Assembly (NCBI RefSeq): GCF_031453555.1
Contig: NZ_JAVIZM010000001.1
Location: 1 to 64,000 of the forward strand
DNA length: 64,000 nucleotides
Direction: 5' to 3'
Source: Bacillus sp. SLBN-46
GTDB lineage: Bacteria > Bacillota > Bacilli > Bacillales > Cytobacillaceae
Shown here: piece after piece, positions 45,712 to 56,789 of the stretch
How the letters are laid out: each line of letters begins with the position of its first letter
Position numbering within the stretch: position 1 is the first letter of the stretch
Program-made: the position numbers and the translations under genes
Notes under the pieces: model-generated
Told to the model about the DNA's origin: nothing
Databases searched by the model: none
The model's input: the letters and a program-made list of their open reading frames with translations, nothing else

Positions 45712-46740
45712 TTATTTCTTCTTCGCGTGCTTTCTCATGTCAAAGGCAACCGCTACGACGATGATTAGGCCTTTAACGATGAATTGGATGTATGGGCTAA
45801 CTCCAAGGAAGGCTAGACCGTAGTTGATGATTTGGAATATAAGAACACCAGTGACAACGCCTGGTACCGTTCCAATACCACCTGATAAAGATACCCCACC
45901 GACCACGCAGGCTGCGATGGCATCTAATTCGTACATGTTACCTGTATTGTTTGTCGCACTACCTACACGGCCTGCCTCAAGCGTACCAGAGAAGCCATAT
46001 AATAGACCTGCGATCATATAGATAATAATAATATTTCTTGCTACGTTAACACCGGAAACCTTTGCTGCTTCAGGATTTCCGCCGATGGCGTACATGTTTT
46101 TCCCTAATTGCGTTTTATTCCAAATTACCCAAATAACAATAGTAGCTATAATAGCATAAATAACAAGATAAGGAATTTCATAGGACCCAATTGGAATCCC
46201 GCGTTGGGCAAAAGTTGTAAACTTTTCGCTTAATCCACCAATAGGCTGTGCGCCATATGGCGGGCGGTCAAAATAAATGGAAGTTAATCCGTACACACCA
46301 ATCATCATACCTAAGGTAGCAATGAACGGTGGAACGTGTAATTTTGATACAATGACACCATTCACTGTTGCAATAAGACCTGTTGCAATCATTGCAATAA
46401 TAATTGGAACAATCAACGGTAACTCCGGTAAATTCGGATACATTTTATACGCGTAATCGCCCGCTTGCAGCATAGATGCTGAGATAACGGCTGCGAGTCC
46501 GACCATCCGCCCAGCAGATAAGTCAGTACCAGCTGTAATCAGAATTCCTGCCATCCCTAATGCAATGATAATACGGGAGGAGGATTGGCTTAAAATATTA
46601 ATCAAGTTTGTGACTGAAAGGAAGTCAGGAGAAGCGACCACGATTCCAATAACAAGTAGGATTAAGAAAACATAAATCACATTATCAAAGAGCAGTTTGG
46701 TAATACTGCTTTTTTGTGTAGCTGAGTTTTTCATTTGCAT
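45712..46740 (-). CDS. mglC: Galactose/methyl-galactoside ABC transporter permease
   Basis: This 342-residue permease of the BPD_transp_2 (carbohydrate uptake 2) family has about ten membrane segments. Typical motifs are GILITAGTDLSAGRMVGL (near 63), HVPPFIATLGMM and DAIAACVVGGVSLSGGIGTV. It is third in an mglB-mglA-mglC order with 6 bases from the ATPase gene. The galactose assignment rests on the family and the adjoining gal cluster. Confidence 0.87.
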   Translation of the reverse strand: MQMKNSATQKSSITKLLFDNVIYVFLILLVIGIVVASPDFLSVTNLINILSQSSSRIIIALGMAGILITAGTDLSAGRMVGLAAVISASMLQAGDYAYKMYPNLPELPLIVPIIIAMIATGLIATVNGVIVSKLHVPPFIATLGMMIGVYGLTSIYFDRPPYGAQPIGGLSEKFTTFAQRGIPIGSYEIPYLVIYAIIATIVIWVIWNKTQLGKNMYAIGGNPEAAKVSGVNVARNIIIIYMIAGLLYGFSGTLEAGRVGSATNNTGNMYELDAIAACVVGGVSLSGGIGTVPGVVTGVLIFQIINYGLAFLGVSPYIQFIVKGLIIVVAVAFDMRKHAKKK

Positions 46741-46746
46741 CTCCTC

Positions 46747-48252
46747 CTAATACAAAGCTGCTAATCGCATGATTTCTTCCTGCGACGTTTTAGCTGTTTC
46801 AACGATTCCTGCTGCTTTACCATTACTCATAACTAAAATTCGATCGGTTACACCTAAAAGCTCTGGCATTTCAGAAGAAATCATAATAATTCCCTTGCCT
46901 TCAGCTGCTAATTCATTAATTAACTGGTAGATTTCAAACTTCGCCCCCACGTCGATTCCTCTCGTCGGTTCATCCAGTAATAAGATATCTGGTTTGGTTA
47001 ATAGCCAACGCCCGATAATAACCTTTTGCTGGTTACCGCCTGAAAGACTGCCAATGGACGTTTTTTGTGAAGGCGTTTTTACCTTCATTGAATCAATTAC
47101 CCATTGGGTATCGTGTTCAACTTTCTTATCAGACAGGAACCCACTTTTCGTTTTATATTGCTTCATGTTAGAAATAATTGAGTTAAAGCTGATACTTAGT
47201 TCTGGGAAGATTCCCGTTGATCTTCTTTCTTCCGTAACGAGTGCAAAGCCGTTCCTAATGGCATGCTGTGGCGAATGGTTTTGAATCACCTTGCCATGCA
47301 ATTCAATTGTTCCAGAGGAGATCCCGCGAATTCCAAATAATGCCTCAACAACCTCTGTCCGCTTTGACCCTACTAATCCAGCAATCCCTAAGATTTCACC
47401 TTTACGAAGCTCAAAGTTAATATTTGAAAAAGATGGCTGTGTTTCTGCTGTGAAATCAGAAACCTTTAAAATCTTTTCTCCTGGTTCATTAACCTTCGCT
47501 GGGAAGCGCTGCGATAAGTCACGGCCAACCATCAGCTTGATGATTTCATCGGTTGTTAATTCTTTTGCGCTCTTTGTCGCAATATACTGACCGTCACGCA
47601 TGATCGTTACCTCATCAGAAATCTTTAAGATTTCCTCCATTTTGTGAGAAATATAGATAATCGCCACATTCTCACTTTGAAGCCTTCGGATGATTCTAAA
47701 GAGATGATTGACTTCTGTTTCGGTTAAGGATGACGTCGGTTCGTCCATTACGATAATTTTCGAGTGGTATGAAACAGCTTTTGCAATTTCCACCATTTGC
47801 ATTTCCGAAACGGATAACGTGCTCACCTTACTGCGTGGGTCAATGTTGATATCTAAGCTCTTAAAAATAGCTGCTGTATCCTCGTACATTTTCTTTTCAT
47901 CGATGAAAATACCTTTTTTCGGATACCGTCCTAGCCAGAGATTATCCATGACATTTTGCTGGCGGACCTGGTTTAATTCTTGGTGCACCATGGAAACGCC
48001 GTTTTCAAGTGCCTGCTTTGAATTGGCAAAGGAAACCTCTTTTCCATCAAAAAGAATTTTACCTTCATCCATCGAATAAATGCCGAATAAGCATTTCATT
48101 AATGTGGATTTTCCTGCACCATTTTCGCCCATCAAGGCATGTACGGAGCCGGGCTTCACTTTCAAGGAAACATTGTCCAATGCAAGTACTCCAGGGAATC
48201 TTTTTGTGATATTGAGCATTTCAAGTAGATTGGCAGTACTGGATTCTGACAT
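46747..48252 (-). CDS. mglA: Galactose/methyl-galactoside ABC transporter, double ATPase
   Basis: This 501-residue protein carries two ABC domains, as in MglA/RbsA. The first has Walker [10 protein letters not shown], signature [15 protein letters not shown] and Walker [12 protein letters not shown]. The second has a degenerate P-loop [10 protein letters not shown], as usual in the family, with [15 protein letters not shown] and [12 protein letters not shown]. It energises MglC for sugar import. It is separated from mglB by 210 bases that hold two hairpins. Confidence 0.9.
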   Translation of the reverse strand: MSESSTANLLEMLNITKRFPGVLALDNVSLKVKPGSVHALMGENGAGKSTLMKCLFGIYSMDEGKILFDGKEVSFANSKQALENGVSMVHQELNQVRQQNVMDNLWLGRYPKKGIFIDEKKMYEDTAAIFKSLDINIDPRSKVSTLSVSEMQMVEIAKAVSYHSKIIVMDEPTSSLTETEVNHLFRIIRRLQSENVAIIYISHKMEEILKISDEVTIMRDGQYIATKSAKELTTDEIIKLMVGRDLSQRFPAKVNEPGEKILKVSDFTAETQPSFSNINFELRKGEILGIAGLVGSKRTEVVEALFGIRGISSGTIELHGKVIQNHSPQHAIRNGFALVTEERRSTGIFPELSISFNSIISNMKQYKTKSGFLSDKKVEHDTQWVIDSMKVKTPSQKTSIGSLSGGNQQKVIIGRWLLTKPDILLLDEPTRGIDVGAKFEIYQLINELAAEGKGIIMISSEMPELLGVTDRILVMSNGKAAGIVETAKTSQEEIMRLAALY

Positions 48253-48332
48253 GAGCGAACCTCCTTACTAACTATTTAAAAATAAGAGAAGCACCTGCGA
48301 AGTGCGTCCCATTTTTTGATAAAAAAATTCAG

Positions 48333-48367
48333 ATGCTACGGTGTCCCGCTCCAAATCGTGGTAGCAT
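48333..48367 (-). terminator. Attenuator-like hairpin between mglB and mglA
   Basis: ATGCTAC and GTAGCAT arms (48361-48367 and 48333-48339) form a stem on the minus strand, followed after five bases by seven T. Partial termination here would make more mglB than mglA/C transcript. Confidence 0.5.
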
Positions 48368-48372
48368 GACCC

Positions 48373-48408
48373 CGAACGAAAGAAAAGAAGATTCCTTTCC
48401 TTCGTTCG
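48373..48408 (-). other. 17-bp stem-loop between mglB and mglA
   Basis: Positions 48392-48408 and 48373-48389 can form 17 continuous pairs (with a few G:U) around a two-base loop on the minus strand. A stem this stable downstream of mglB may protect its 3' end. Together with the attenuator-like hairpin it fits the usual excess of binding protein over ATPase and permease. Confidence 0.6.
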
Positions 48409-48462
48409 AAGAGCGCCAAGAGCTGAATAGAATCAGCCCTGGACCAGCGCTTCGACTAAATC

Positions 48463-49524
48463 TTACTTATATGCATCCTTACCAACTTGGATGTTGTCTT
48501 TTGTTACTTCTACGTAAGGAACACGAACAGCTTTCTTGTCGTCAAGCTTCCACTCTGTTCCGTCTAATACGTCTTTACCGCTCGCAGCATTCGTAGCAAG
48601 CTCAATTGTTGCTTTACCTTGGTTTTTCGCGTCATTTAACACGGTACCAACCATCTTGCCTTTTTCAATCATTTCTAATGCTTCAGGAATCGCATCAACA
48701 CCTACAACTGGCATGAACTTATCGCCGGAGAAGTAGCCACCCTTTTCAAGAGAAGCAATCGCACCTAATGCCATACCATCGTTGTTAGCGATTACGAATT
48801 CGATTTTGTCATTGTATTTTGCTAACCAAGCGTCCATTTTTTCAGTTGCTTTTGTTGCATCCCACATCGCTGTATCCATTGCTAATTCTTCTACTTGGAT
48901 GCCTTTTTCTTTTACAGTATCAACTGCATACTTTGTACGTGCTTCTGCATCTGGGTGTCCTGGCTCACCTTTTAATAGTACATATTGAAGTTTGCCGTCA
49001 CCGTTTTTGTCCCACTTATCTTTGTTCGCTTCCCAAGCTTTTGCAATCAGTTCACCTTGGATGACACCAGATTCAGATGAAGTGGTTCCTACATAGTAAG
49101 CTTTATCGTAGCCTGCAAGTACACTTGCATCTGGCTCTTTATTGAAGAAGATAACTGGAATATTCTTTGGTTTTGCTTTATCAATAATAGTTTGAGCTGC
49201 TTTTGGATCTACTAGGTTAATAGCTAGAGATTTTGCACCTTTCGCAATCAATGTATCTACTTGCTCAATTTGTTTTGCTTGATCGTTTTGAGAGTCATTC
49301 AACATTAGGTTTACTTTACCTTTTGCTGAATTTTCCATTGCACGACGTACATAGGACATGAAGTTGTCGTCAAATTTGTAGATGGTTGCACCAACAGCCG
49401 GAAGACCGCCGTCCTTACCTTTACCAGAATCAGAACCGCTAGTTGAACTGCTGCAACCTGCGGCTAATAGAATACTAGATGCAATTGTTAAAGATAGAAC
49501 CAACCCTTTTTTCTTCTTAAGCAT
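48463..49524 (-). CDS. mglB: Galactose/glucose-binding lipoprotein
   Basis: This 353-residue type I sugar-binding protein starts with a lipoprotein signal peptide (lipobox LLAAGC, Cys near 24) and a Ser/Gly linker. The mature domain has [54 protein letters not shown] and [11 protein letters not shown], all typical of MglB. It is the first gene of mglBAC. A cre site and a palindrome lie upstream. Confidence 0.9.
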   Translation of the reverse strand: MLKKKKGLVLSLTIASSILLAAGCSSSTSGSDSGKGKDGGLPAVGATIYKFDDNFMSYVRRAMENSAKGKVNLMLNDSQNDQAKQIEQVDTLIAKGAKSLAINLVDPKAAQTIIDKAKPKNIPVIFFNKEPDASVLAGYDKAYYVGTTSSESGVIQGELIAKAWEANKDKWDKNGDGKLQYVLLKGEPGHPDAEARTKYAVDTVKEKGIQVEELAMDTAMWDATKATEKMDAWLAKYNDKIEFVIANNDGMALGAIASLEKGGYFSGDKFMPVVGVDAIPEALEMIEKGKMVGTVLNDAKNQGKATIELATNAASGKDVLDGTEWKLDDKKAVRVPYVEVTKDNIQVGKDAYK

Positions 49525-49579
49525 GTGATCATTCTCCTTTTTCCTTTTGATAAAGACTAACGGTGCTTAACTAGCCTAC

Positions 49580-49595
49580 GTGTAAGCCCTTACAC
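49580..49595. promoter_or_regulatory. Palindrome GTGTAAGCCCTTACAC upstream of mglB
   Basis: Six-base arms GTGTAA and TTACAC surround a 4-base centre, close to the LacI-family pattern TGTAAGCGCTTACA. It lies about 55 bases before the mglB start. It could be an operator or part of the leader; the regulator is unproven. Confidence 0.45.
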
Positions 49596-49668
49596 ATATG
49601 TTAGCATCAGGAGAACCACTGCAATAGTTCCAAACTATAGCACATTTTTGTGAATACCTAGACATTTT

Positions 49669-49682
49669 TGCAAACGATTACA
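49669..49682 (-). promoter_or_regulatory. cre site (CcpA) upstream of mglB
   Basis: On the minus strand TGTAATCGTTTGCA matches 13 of 14 positions of the cre consensus. It lies upstream of a -10-like TATAGT (about 49634-49639). CcpA control would fit a sugar importer. Confidence 0.65.
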
Positions 49683-49712
49683 ATTTTCTGATAGTTAAAT
49701 CCTATTCTTATT

Positions 49713-49752
49713 AAAAAATGCGAGGCGGACTCCTTTGCTTGGAGTCCGCCTC
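49713..49752 (-). terminator. Terminator after the YesN-like regulator gene
   Basis: A perfect 12-bp stem (49722-49733 with 49741-49752, 7-base loop) is followed on the minus strand by GCA and six T. Confidence 0.9.
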
Positions 49753-49763
49753 ACACTGAAATC

Positions 49764-51353
49764 TTATTGACTAACAGTTGCTTTTCGAAATTCTGACGGC
49801 GATAAGCCGGTTTGTTTTTTAAAGACACGGCTGAAGTAATTTGGGTCTTTGTAGCCGACGGAGTAGCATATTTCCTTTAAGCTTTTTCCCGGATCCACCA
49901 TTTCTGCTTTGGCGTGCTGGATCCTAATCTCCGTCAGATAATCAATAAATGTCATCCCAAAACGATCTTTAAATAATTTGCTTAAATAAAACGGACTTAA
50001 TTCCACAAATTCCGCCACTGATTCTAACGTAATCGAATCGGCAAAATGCTTCTCAATATATTCCTTGGCTTTATGTAGCATACCCTTAGCATGATTATTT
50101 CTCCACACCTGCACATGATGAACGACTGATAATAAATGAGATTTTCCTTTTTCAAAAATCACCTTGCTATCCTCAGATACATCAATAGTCGGTGTTTGTT
50201 CATAGCTGATGCCTAAATCATGAAGCATGCGCGACAGCAGAATAAACAATTCATCGAATGACTTTTTCACTAGAACTGCGTTTACGTTTTTATCATCTGC
50301 ATGCTTAGCAACAAACGTATCAAAAATATATAAAACTTGATTGATGTCCCCCTGACGGACCGCCTCTAACAATTTTTTCTCTACTTCAAGTACACCATTT
50401 TCCAGGTTTTCTTGGGATGACCCTTGTTTGACCCCAATGATATACTTACGGTTCGGTGTTTTTAATAGCTGTTTTAGGGCCAATACAGCTTCATGATAGG
50501 ATTGATTTAACTCATGGGCATGATTATAAGGGAGTCCCACCCCTATTCGTAGTTCTGCCTGGAAAGATTCTTTTTGAAACAAGTGGTGCAGCCTCTCAAC
50601 GATCACCTGTGCACTCGTTTTAAAGTTTGGTTTTTCCCCAGTCTTTTTACATAAAAATAAAACTGGTACTTGTGATTCAGTTAATTGCCCAATCATCATC
50701 TCTTCATTTTTCACTACTGATTTTTGTACTTCCTTCAGCCACATATACCAATTCTGCCTATCGCTGATTGAAAGCTCGGATGGTCCTTTTGGCTGCAGCG
50801 AGAGCAGCATAATGTATCCAGAGGTAATCTCTACCCCTAATAATTGCCCCCACTCATCGAACGTAATATCTCGAACCGAATTAACTAATAGAGAAGATAC
50901 CCACTCTTTTTGAGCGATAGATACGGCACGCTCGAGGTTATCTCTTAAGCTTTGCTGTTCTTCTCTAAGTTTCCGCTCCTCTAAGATATCACTAGAAACA
51001 CGTGCAACTGCCTCCAGGATATCTTGTTTACTGCTCGGTTTGAGGATATATTCTTTGACACCCTGCTGCATCACTTCTTTGGCATATTCAAATGTATTAA
51101 AAGCAGAAACCATAATAAAGCGGATCCCTGGGTCCATTTTTCTAATTTCCTTAACCGCCTGAACTCCATCCACACCGGGCATTTTAATATCCATAAAAAT
51201 AATATCAGGTCTGTGTTCTGCAGCCATTTCTATTGCTTTCCTGCCATTGGGAGCTTCCCCAATGACCCTTACGTCCTTTAAGGAGCTGTTAATAATTTTC
51301 GTTAATGCTTTCCGCTCTATCACTTCATCATCCACTATAAGAATATTTAACAA
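49764..51353 (-). CDS. AraC-type response regulator (YesN-like)
   Basis: This 529-residue regulator has a receiver domain (residues 1-120; DD in [13 protein letters not shown], phosphoacceptor in [10 protein letters not shown], Lys in YILKPSSK), a long linker and a C-terminal AraC DNA-binding domain ([30 protein letters not shown] and [21 protein letters not shown]). A TTG start at 51353 is chosen for AAGGGGG 8 bases upstream. It overlaps the kinase gene by 26 bases. The adjacent mglBAC operon is the expected target. Confidence 0.85.
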   Translation of the reverse strand: MLNILIVDDEVIERKALTKIINSSLKDVRVIGEAPNGRKAIEMAAEHRPDIIFMDIKMPGVDGVQAVKEIRKMDPGIRFIMVSAFNTFEYAKEVMQQGVKEYILKPSSKQDILEAVARVSSDILEERKLREEQQSLRDNLERAVSIAQKEWVSSLLVNSVRDITFDEWGQLLGVEITSGYIMLLSLQPKGPSELSISDRQNWYMWLKEVQKSVVKNEEMMIGQLTESQVPVLFLCKKTGEKPNFKTSAQVIVERLHHLFQKESFQAELRIGVGLPYNHAHELNQSYHEAVLALKQLLKTPNRKYIIGVKQGSSQENLENGVLEVEKKLLEAVRQGDINQVLYIFDTFVAKHADDKNVNAVLVKKSFDELFILLSRMLHDLGISYEQTPTIDVSEDSKVIFEKGKSHLLSVVHHVQVWRNNHAKGMLHKAKEYIEKHFADSITLESVAEFVELSPFYLSKLFKDRFGMTFIDYLTEIRIQHAKAEMVDPGKSLKEICYSVGYKDPNYFSRVFKKQTGLSPSEFRKATVSQ

Positions 51354-52806
51354 GCTCGCTTCCCCCTTTTTCCGCAATAGGAATGGTCAGTCTAAAATTG
51401 GTTCCCTTAGATAGCTCTGATTCGATTTCAACAATGTCATTTCGCTGATAAAAAAGCTGCAGTCTTCTTATGACGTTTTTGACGCCAATTCCATTTGAAT
51501 GATCTTTTGCCTTTTCAGGTGGTTCGTCAGCCGCAGCAGTCCCATCCACATATTGAAGCAGTCTTTTTTTGACTGACTCGTTCATTCCATCTCCGTTATC
51601 GATTACTTCTACGTAGATTCGGTCCTGATGACGATAAATATGAAGACGGATTTCTCCATTTGCTTCATAGGCTTCGACGCCATGAATAAAGGCGTTTTCG
51701 ATTAATGGCTGAAGGATTAAACTAGGAATTTCAATATCTAGACAATCTTCCTCAATCTCTGTGACAAACTGAATCCGTTCACCAAATCGAGTCTGTTGAA
51801 TATAAAAATACTCTTTTACAATTCGTACTTCATCTCTTAGGGTCGAGGCTTTATCGAAATCACTTAAGTTATAGCGAAGAATAGCAGCAACTGCCTCTAT
51901 CAAGCGCGAGGTATGCTCTGCTTCCTCCAGATAGGCCATCTTTGAAACCGTATTCAAAGTATTGAATAAGAAGTGAGGATTGATTTGGTTTTGAAGACTC
52001 CTTAACTCCAATTCTTTTAACAGCTTATCTAATTCACCCTTTTGTTTGATTTCCGTTACTAGCTGCCTTAGGTTTGTACGCATTTGGTTGAACGTTTCGG
52101 TTAACGGCTTTAATTCATCCTTTGTTGTGATTTTTATATCTTCCCCGGATAAGTTCCCTTTTGAGATTTGCTTAGCCGCTTGTGACAATAAACTAATTGG
52201 TTTGGTAATCCCGCCCGAAATCCATAATGCTAACAAGGTGCTTAGGAAAAATGCGGCGGCGAAAAGAGAAATGGACATTAACTTATAATAATGATTTTGC
52301 CTCTCCATTTGGTTATAGAATTGTTGGTAATCGGTGAGTTTATTGTTTAACAAGCCCAGTGTACTTTCCTGCAAAAAGGAAGCAATTTTCATGACTTCAT
52401 TAAAATGATAGGAGTATTGGTTTATATCTTCTTTTTGGAAGGCCATAATGGTCGCATCACTTTCTTCCAAAAAACTATCGATCATATTTTTATAATTAAT
52501 GAGCTTGATATCATTTGTGTCTAGTTCCTCATAAAGGCTGCTTTGATCCTTGAGGAGCTTGGTCTTTTCTCTCTGATAGTCTTTTAGATATGAAACTTCC
52601 TTATCTAAAATATACGCATGCAGTTTTTCCGCCACTAAGTTTGTCCTTTTGGATATATCATTGAGAAGGAGAAAACGCTCAAAGCTATCATCATATTCAA
52701 CGACGAGATTTTCACTGCTTTTATAAAAAAAGAAGCCGACTGAGGATAGCAAAACGACCAGTACGATGAAATAAAGAAGCAATTTGGACCGAATTCGAAA
52801 TAGCAT
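51328..52806 (-). CDS. Sensor histidine kinase (YesM-like)
   Basis: This 492-residue kinase has two membrane segments (near 8-26 and 180-200) around an extracellular helical sensor, then HAMP (about 200-255), the His_kinase domain [15 protein letters not shown] with the phosphoacceptor His (near 285), and an ATPase domain with [14 protein letters not shown] and GIGVKNV. It shares one base (stop TGA and start ATG) with the upstream sugar-binding gene, so a three-component sensor is translated as a unit. Confidence 0.87.
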   Translation of the reverse strand: MLFRIRSKLLLYFIVLVVLLSSVGFFFYKSSENLVVEYDDSFERFLLLNDISKRTNLVAEKLHAYILDKEVSYLKDYQREKTKLLKDQSSLYEELDTNDIKLINYKNMIDSFLEESDATIMAFQKEDINQYSYHFNEVMKIASFLQESTLGLLNNKLTDYQQFYNQMERQNHYYKLMSISLFAAAFFLSTLLALWISGGITKPISLLSQAAKQISKGNLSGEDIKITTKDELKPLTETFNQMRTNLRQLVTEIKQKGELDKLLKELELRSLQNQINPHFLFNTLNTVSKMAYLEEAEHTSRLIEAVAAILRYNLSDFDKASTLRDEVRIVKEYFYIQQTRFGERIQFVTEIEEDCLDIEIPSLILQPLIENAFIHGVEAYEANGEIRLHIYRHQDRIYVEVIDNGDGMNESVKKRLLQYVDGTAAADEPPEKAKDHSNGIGVKNVIRRLQLFYQRNDIVEIESELSKGTNFRLTIPIAEKGGSELVKYSYSG

Positions 52807-53807
52807 CAGTTGTTGTCCTCCTTGTTATGCATCACACTTACGGGTAAATCTCCTATTCTCATAATTCTTGTTTCTGTATGGACAACCTGAGAGACTGTTT
52901 TTCCTTCAATTATATCAATCATCATTTTTACTGCTCTGTATCCCATTTCATAAGGCTGTTGGACCACGGTTGCCTTGATTGTTCCTCTTCGAATATAGTC
53001 CAAGGTTTCAGGTAGCGTATCAAATCCAATTACATACACTTCTCTTTGTTTTTTGTACTTTTCAATAACCTGTGCAATTCCGATCCCATCTAGAGCACTG
53101 GTTCCATAAAAGGCATTGATTTCCGGATGGTCTTTTAAGAGTTGATTGGCCTTTTCTGCTGCTTTTACTGTACTGATTTCGGATTGCTGGATGTCAATAA
53201 TATGTATTCCAGGTGCTTCTTTTACCGCGTCCTGAAATCCCTTCACACGCTGTTGCTGATGGTTCGCATAAAAAGTTCCGGTAATAATGGCAACATTGGC
53301 TTGTCCGTTTGTATCGGTAATTAAGGCTTTTCCTGCTAGATATCCTGAGTAATAATTGTCTGTCCCGATATAGGCTAATCGGAGACTGTTTGCGGCATCT
53401 GTATCTACTGTAATCACCGGAATTCCGTCAGCGATGACCCGATTTATTAACGGCGTAAATTGTTCATCACTTAATCCCTGTGTTAAAATCCCATCCACTT
53501 TGGAAGCTGCGGACATTTCAATTGTCTTTAAATGGTCGTCAATATTTGCCTGCTTCGGTCCTGAGTATTCCAGCAGCACACCATATTTTTTGGCGGCATC
53601 CTTTGCCCCTCTTTCAACCAGTCTCCAATACTCGTTATCTAGCTCTTCCGGTACGAGAACAAAGTGATATTTATAGGCTTCATGTACCTTTTTTTCGACG
53701 GGTAATTCATGGGTAACCACCTTATAGCCATAAAAAACCGATAATGAGCAACTTATAATAAAAAACAAAATACCAAATGTATACGCTGTCAAAGATAACT
53801 TGCTCAT
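52806..53807 (-). CDS. Membrane-anchored sugar-binding protein, sensor component
   Basis: This 333-residue type I periplasmic-binding-like protein (Peripla_BP_4) has an uncleaved N-terminal membrane anchor (residues 7-29) and no lipobox. It shows [50 protein letters not shown] and [19 protein letters not shown]. It has no permease of its own and precedes a YesM/YesN pair, so it probably binds extracellular sugar and presents it to the kinase. Confidence 0.82.
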   Translation of the reverse strand: MSKLSLTAYTFGILFFIISCSLSVFYGYKVVTHELPVEKKVHEAYKYHFVLVPEELDNEYWRLVERGAKDAAKKYGVLLEYSGPKQANIDDHLKTIEMSAASKVDGILTQGLSDEQFTPLINRVIADGIPVITVDTDAANSLRLAYIGTDNYYSGYLAGKALITDTNGQANVAIITGTFYANHQQQRVKGFQDAVKEAPGIHIIDIQQSEISTVKAAEKANQLLKDHPEINAFYGTSALDGIGIAQVIEKYKKQREVYVIGFDTLPETLDYIRRGTIKATVVQQPYEMGYRAVKMMIDIIEGKTVSQVVHTETRIMRIGDLPVSVMHNKEDNN

Positions 53808-53845
53808 CCAATCTCCCCACTCTCGATGCCACTCTAACTACCGCT

Positions 53846-53874
53846 ATTATACGGAAGATTCCAAAAATCGACAA
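53846..53874 (-). promoter_or_regulatory. Promoter of the three-component sensor operon
   Basis: On the minus strand TTGTCG (53869-53874) and TATAAT (53846-53851) are 17 bases apart, about 40 bases before the start codon. The 52-bp repeat array is upstream of it, outside the transcript. Confidence 0.7.
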
Positions 53875-53886
53875 TGAAAAGAATAT

Positions 53887-53899
53887 GGTGTCAGGCACC
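53887..53899. repeat. REP-like solo unit GGTGTCAGGCACC
   Basis: A single 13-mer with no inverse copy nearby, just upstream of the sensor operon promoter. Confidence 0.6.
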
Positions 53900-53949
53900 A
53901 CAATACGAGACTCTATGAATTCGGACAACTCTCTGCTTTTTGACGCTTT

Positions 53950-54592
53950 GTCTGTCCGAGTTGCCTTGCCTTTTGACTATGTTTCTGCTATTCTTCCTAC
54001 TCTGTCAGAAGTTGACCTGCCTTCTGACAGTGTTGCTGGTTTCTCCTTCGACTCTGTCAGAAGCTGCTTTACCTTTTGACAGTGTTGCTGGCTTTTCCTC
54101 TGACTCTGTCAGAAGTTGCTTTACCTTCTGACAGTGTTGCTGACTTTTCTGCTGACTCTGTCAGAAGTCGCCTTACCTTCTGACTATGTTGCTGACTTTT
54201 CCTCTGACTCTGTCAAAAGTTCGCTTACCTTCTGACAGTGTTGCTGGCTTTTCCTCTGACTCTGTCAGAAGTTGCTTTACCTTCTGACTATGTTTGACCT
54301 TTTACTTCCTACTCTGTCCGAAGTTGCCTTACCTTCTGACAGTGTTGCTGGCTTTTCCTCTGACTCTGTCAGAAGTTGCTTTACCTTCTGACAGTGTTGC
54401 TGACTTTTCTGCTGACTCTGTCAGAAGTCGCCTTACCTTCTGACTATGTTGCTGACTTTTCCTCTGACTCTGTCAAAAGTTCGCTTACCTTCTGACAGTG
54501 TTGCTGGCTTTTCCTCTGACTCTGTCAGAAGTTGCTTTACCTTCTGACAGTGTTGCTGACTTTTCCTACAACTCTGTCCGAAGTTGCCGACA
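53950..54592. repeat. Tandem array of twelve 52-bp hairpin units
   Basis: ACTCTGTC begins at 53999 and recurs every 52 bases exactly, 12 times, to 54571; a diverged unit precedes. Each intact unit contains a hairpin, for example CTGTCAGAA (54106-54114) and TTCTGACAG (54126-54134). Units from 54103 and from 54363 repeat as a block of five (260 bp), so the array grew by block duplication. It fills most of the 909-base gap between galR and the sensor operon. No gene is credible inside it. Confidence 0.9.
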
Positions 54593-54683
54593 CTCGGACT
54601 AGTCTTTTCTATTATTATCTCAATCTGTCCGGATGCCCGACAGATTCCGACCAACAATACCCAATATACCTCGACACAACAAC

Positions 54684-54711
54684 AAAAAACCCACCACGTA
54701 GTATGGTGAGT
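54684..54711 (-). terminator. Terminator after galR
   Basis: On the minus strand ACTCACCA (54704-54711) pairs with TGGTGGGT (54689-54696), one G:U, followed by six T. Confidence 0.75.
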
Positions 54712-54716
54712 TTGGT

Positions 54717-55712
<996 letters not shown>

Positions 55713-56771
55713 TCAAACTCCTAATGTATTAGCAAAAAAACGATACGTCGTTGTAGAATAGTATAAATCCTGCGGCTCCAAGATAACAGTTGGAAATGCT
55801 GGATGATGAATAGCATCAGGAAATCCTTGTGTTTCCAAGCAAACGCCTAAATAATTTCTAGCACGGACACCTGATATGGAATATGGACCATCTAAATGGT
55901 TAGCCGTGTAAACAACGACACACGGCTGATTCGTCGTCACCAATAGCGAGCGTCCACTTTCCTCATCACTTAACATAACCGTATTCTCGTCCTCTTTTGT
56001 AAAAACAAGCGGATGGTCGTAGCCTTTCCCCACAAGGACATTTTGTGGATGAGAGGATTGGATTCCCGTACTCAATCTCCGGCCATGCTGGAAGTCAAAT
56101 GGTGTATTTCGAGAAGCTAGTAATCTCCCGGTCGGAATCAAATCAGCCCCTAACTCTAAGAAGCGGTCACTTTCTAACTGGAGAATGTGCTCAGAACAAT
56201 CCCTTTTAAGATTTCCGCTTAAATTAAAGTAGGAATGATTGTTTAAATTTACTAACGTTTTTTTGTCCGTTTTCCCTTTGAAGGTCATACTCAGCTCATT
56301 TTTATTATTTAGAAGATAAGTGACCGTTGTTTCTAAATTTCCGGGATACCCTTCTTCACCATCAGGGCTCAAATAGAAATATCGCACTCCAACCTGATTT
56401 TCTTCCACGATCTTCTCAGTTTTCCAAATCACAGAATTAAAGCCCTTCTTCCCCCCATGTAAATGGTTAGGCGGCTGATTTTCTGCCAGCCGGTATTCCT
56501 GTCCATCCAGTTCAAACCGAGCACCTTGAATACGCCCCGCAACTCGGCCGACAACCGCTCCAAAGTATGGCGACAAGTCCAAATAATCCTCGAATTCCTC
56601 AAAACCGAGGACCACATTCTCAAACTTCCCCTGACGGTCAGGAACCATAATCTTCGTAATTACACACCCAAAATTCAAGCATGAAACCGTCATGCCTGAA
56701 TCGTTCACAAGGGTATACTCCCTGACCACATCATCCTCATACTGACCAAACCATCTTTCTAGTATTTCCAT
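55713..56771 (-). CDS. galM: Aldose 1-epimerase (galactose mutarotase)
   Basis: This 352-residue enzyme interconverts alpha and beta galactose before phosphorylation. It has the substrate-binding NQPPNHLHGGKKGFNSVIW (near 80), NNHSYFNLSG with the catalytic His (near 177) and the catalytic Glu in GVCLETQGFPDAIHHPAFP (near 308). It is fourth in the gal operon, 18 bases after galT. Confidence 0.92.
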   Translation of the reverse strand: MEILERWFGQYEDDVVREYTLVNDSGMTVSCLNFGCVITKIMVPDRQGKFENVVLGFEEFEDYLDLSPYFGAVVGRVAGRIQGARFELDGQEYRLAENQPPNHLHGGKKGFNSVIWKTEKIVEENQVGVRYFYLSPDGEEGYPGNLETTVTYLLNNKNELSMTFKGKTDKKTLVNLNNHSYFNLSGNLKRDCSEHILQLESDRFLELGADLIPTGRLLASRNTPFDFQHGRRLSTGIQSSHPQNVLVGKGYDHPLVFTKEDENTVMLSDEESGRSLLVTTNQPCVVVYTANHLDGPYSISGVRARNYLGVCLETQGFPDAIHHPAFPTVILEPQDLYYSTTTYRFFANTLGV

Positions 56772-56789
56772 TACCCCTCACTCACCACT

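Noticed and set aside
53950..54592. CRISPR array
   Set aside because: Units are repeated along their whole 52 bases with no unique spacers, and no cas genes are present.
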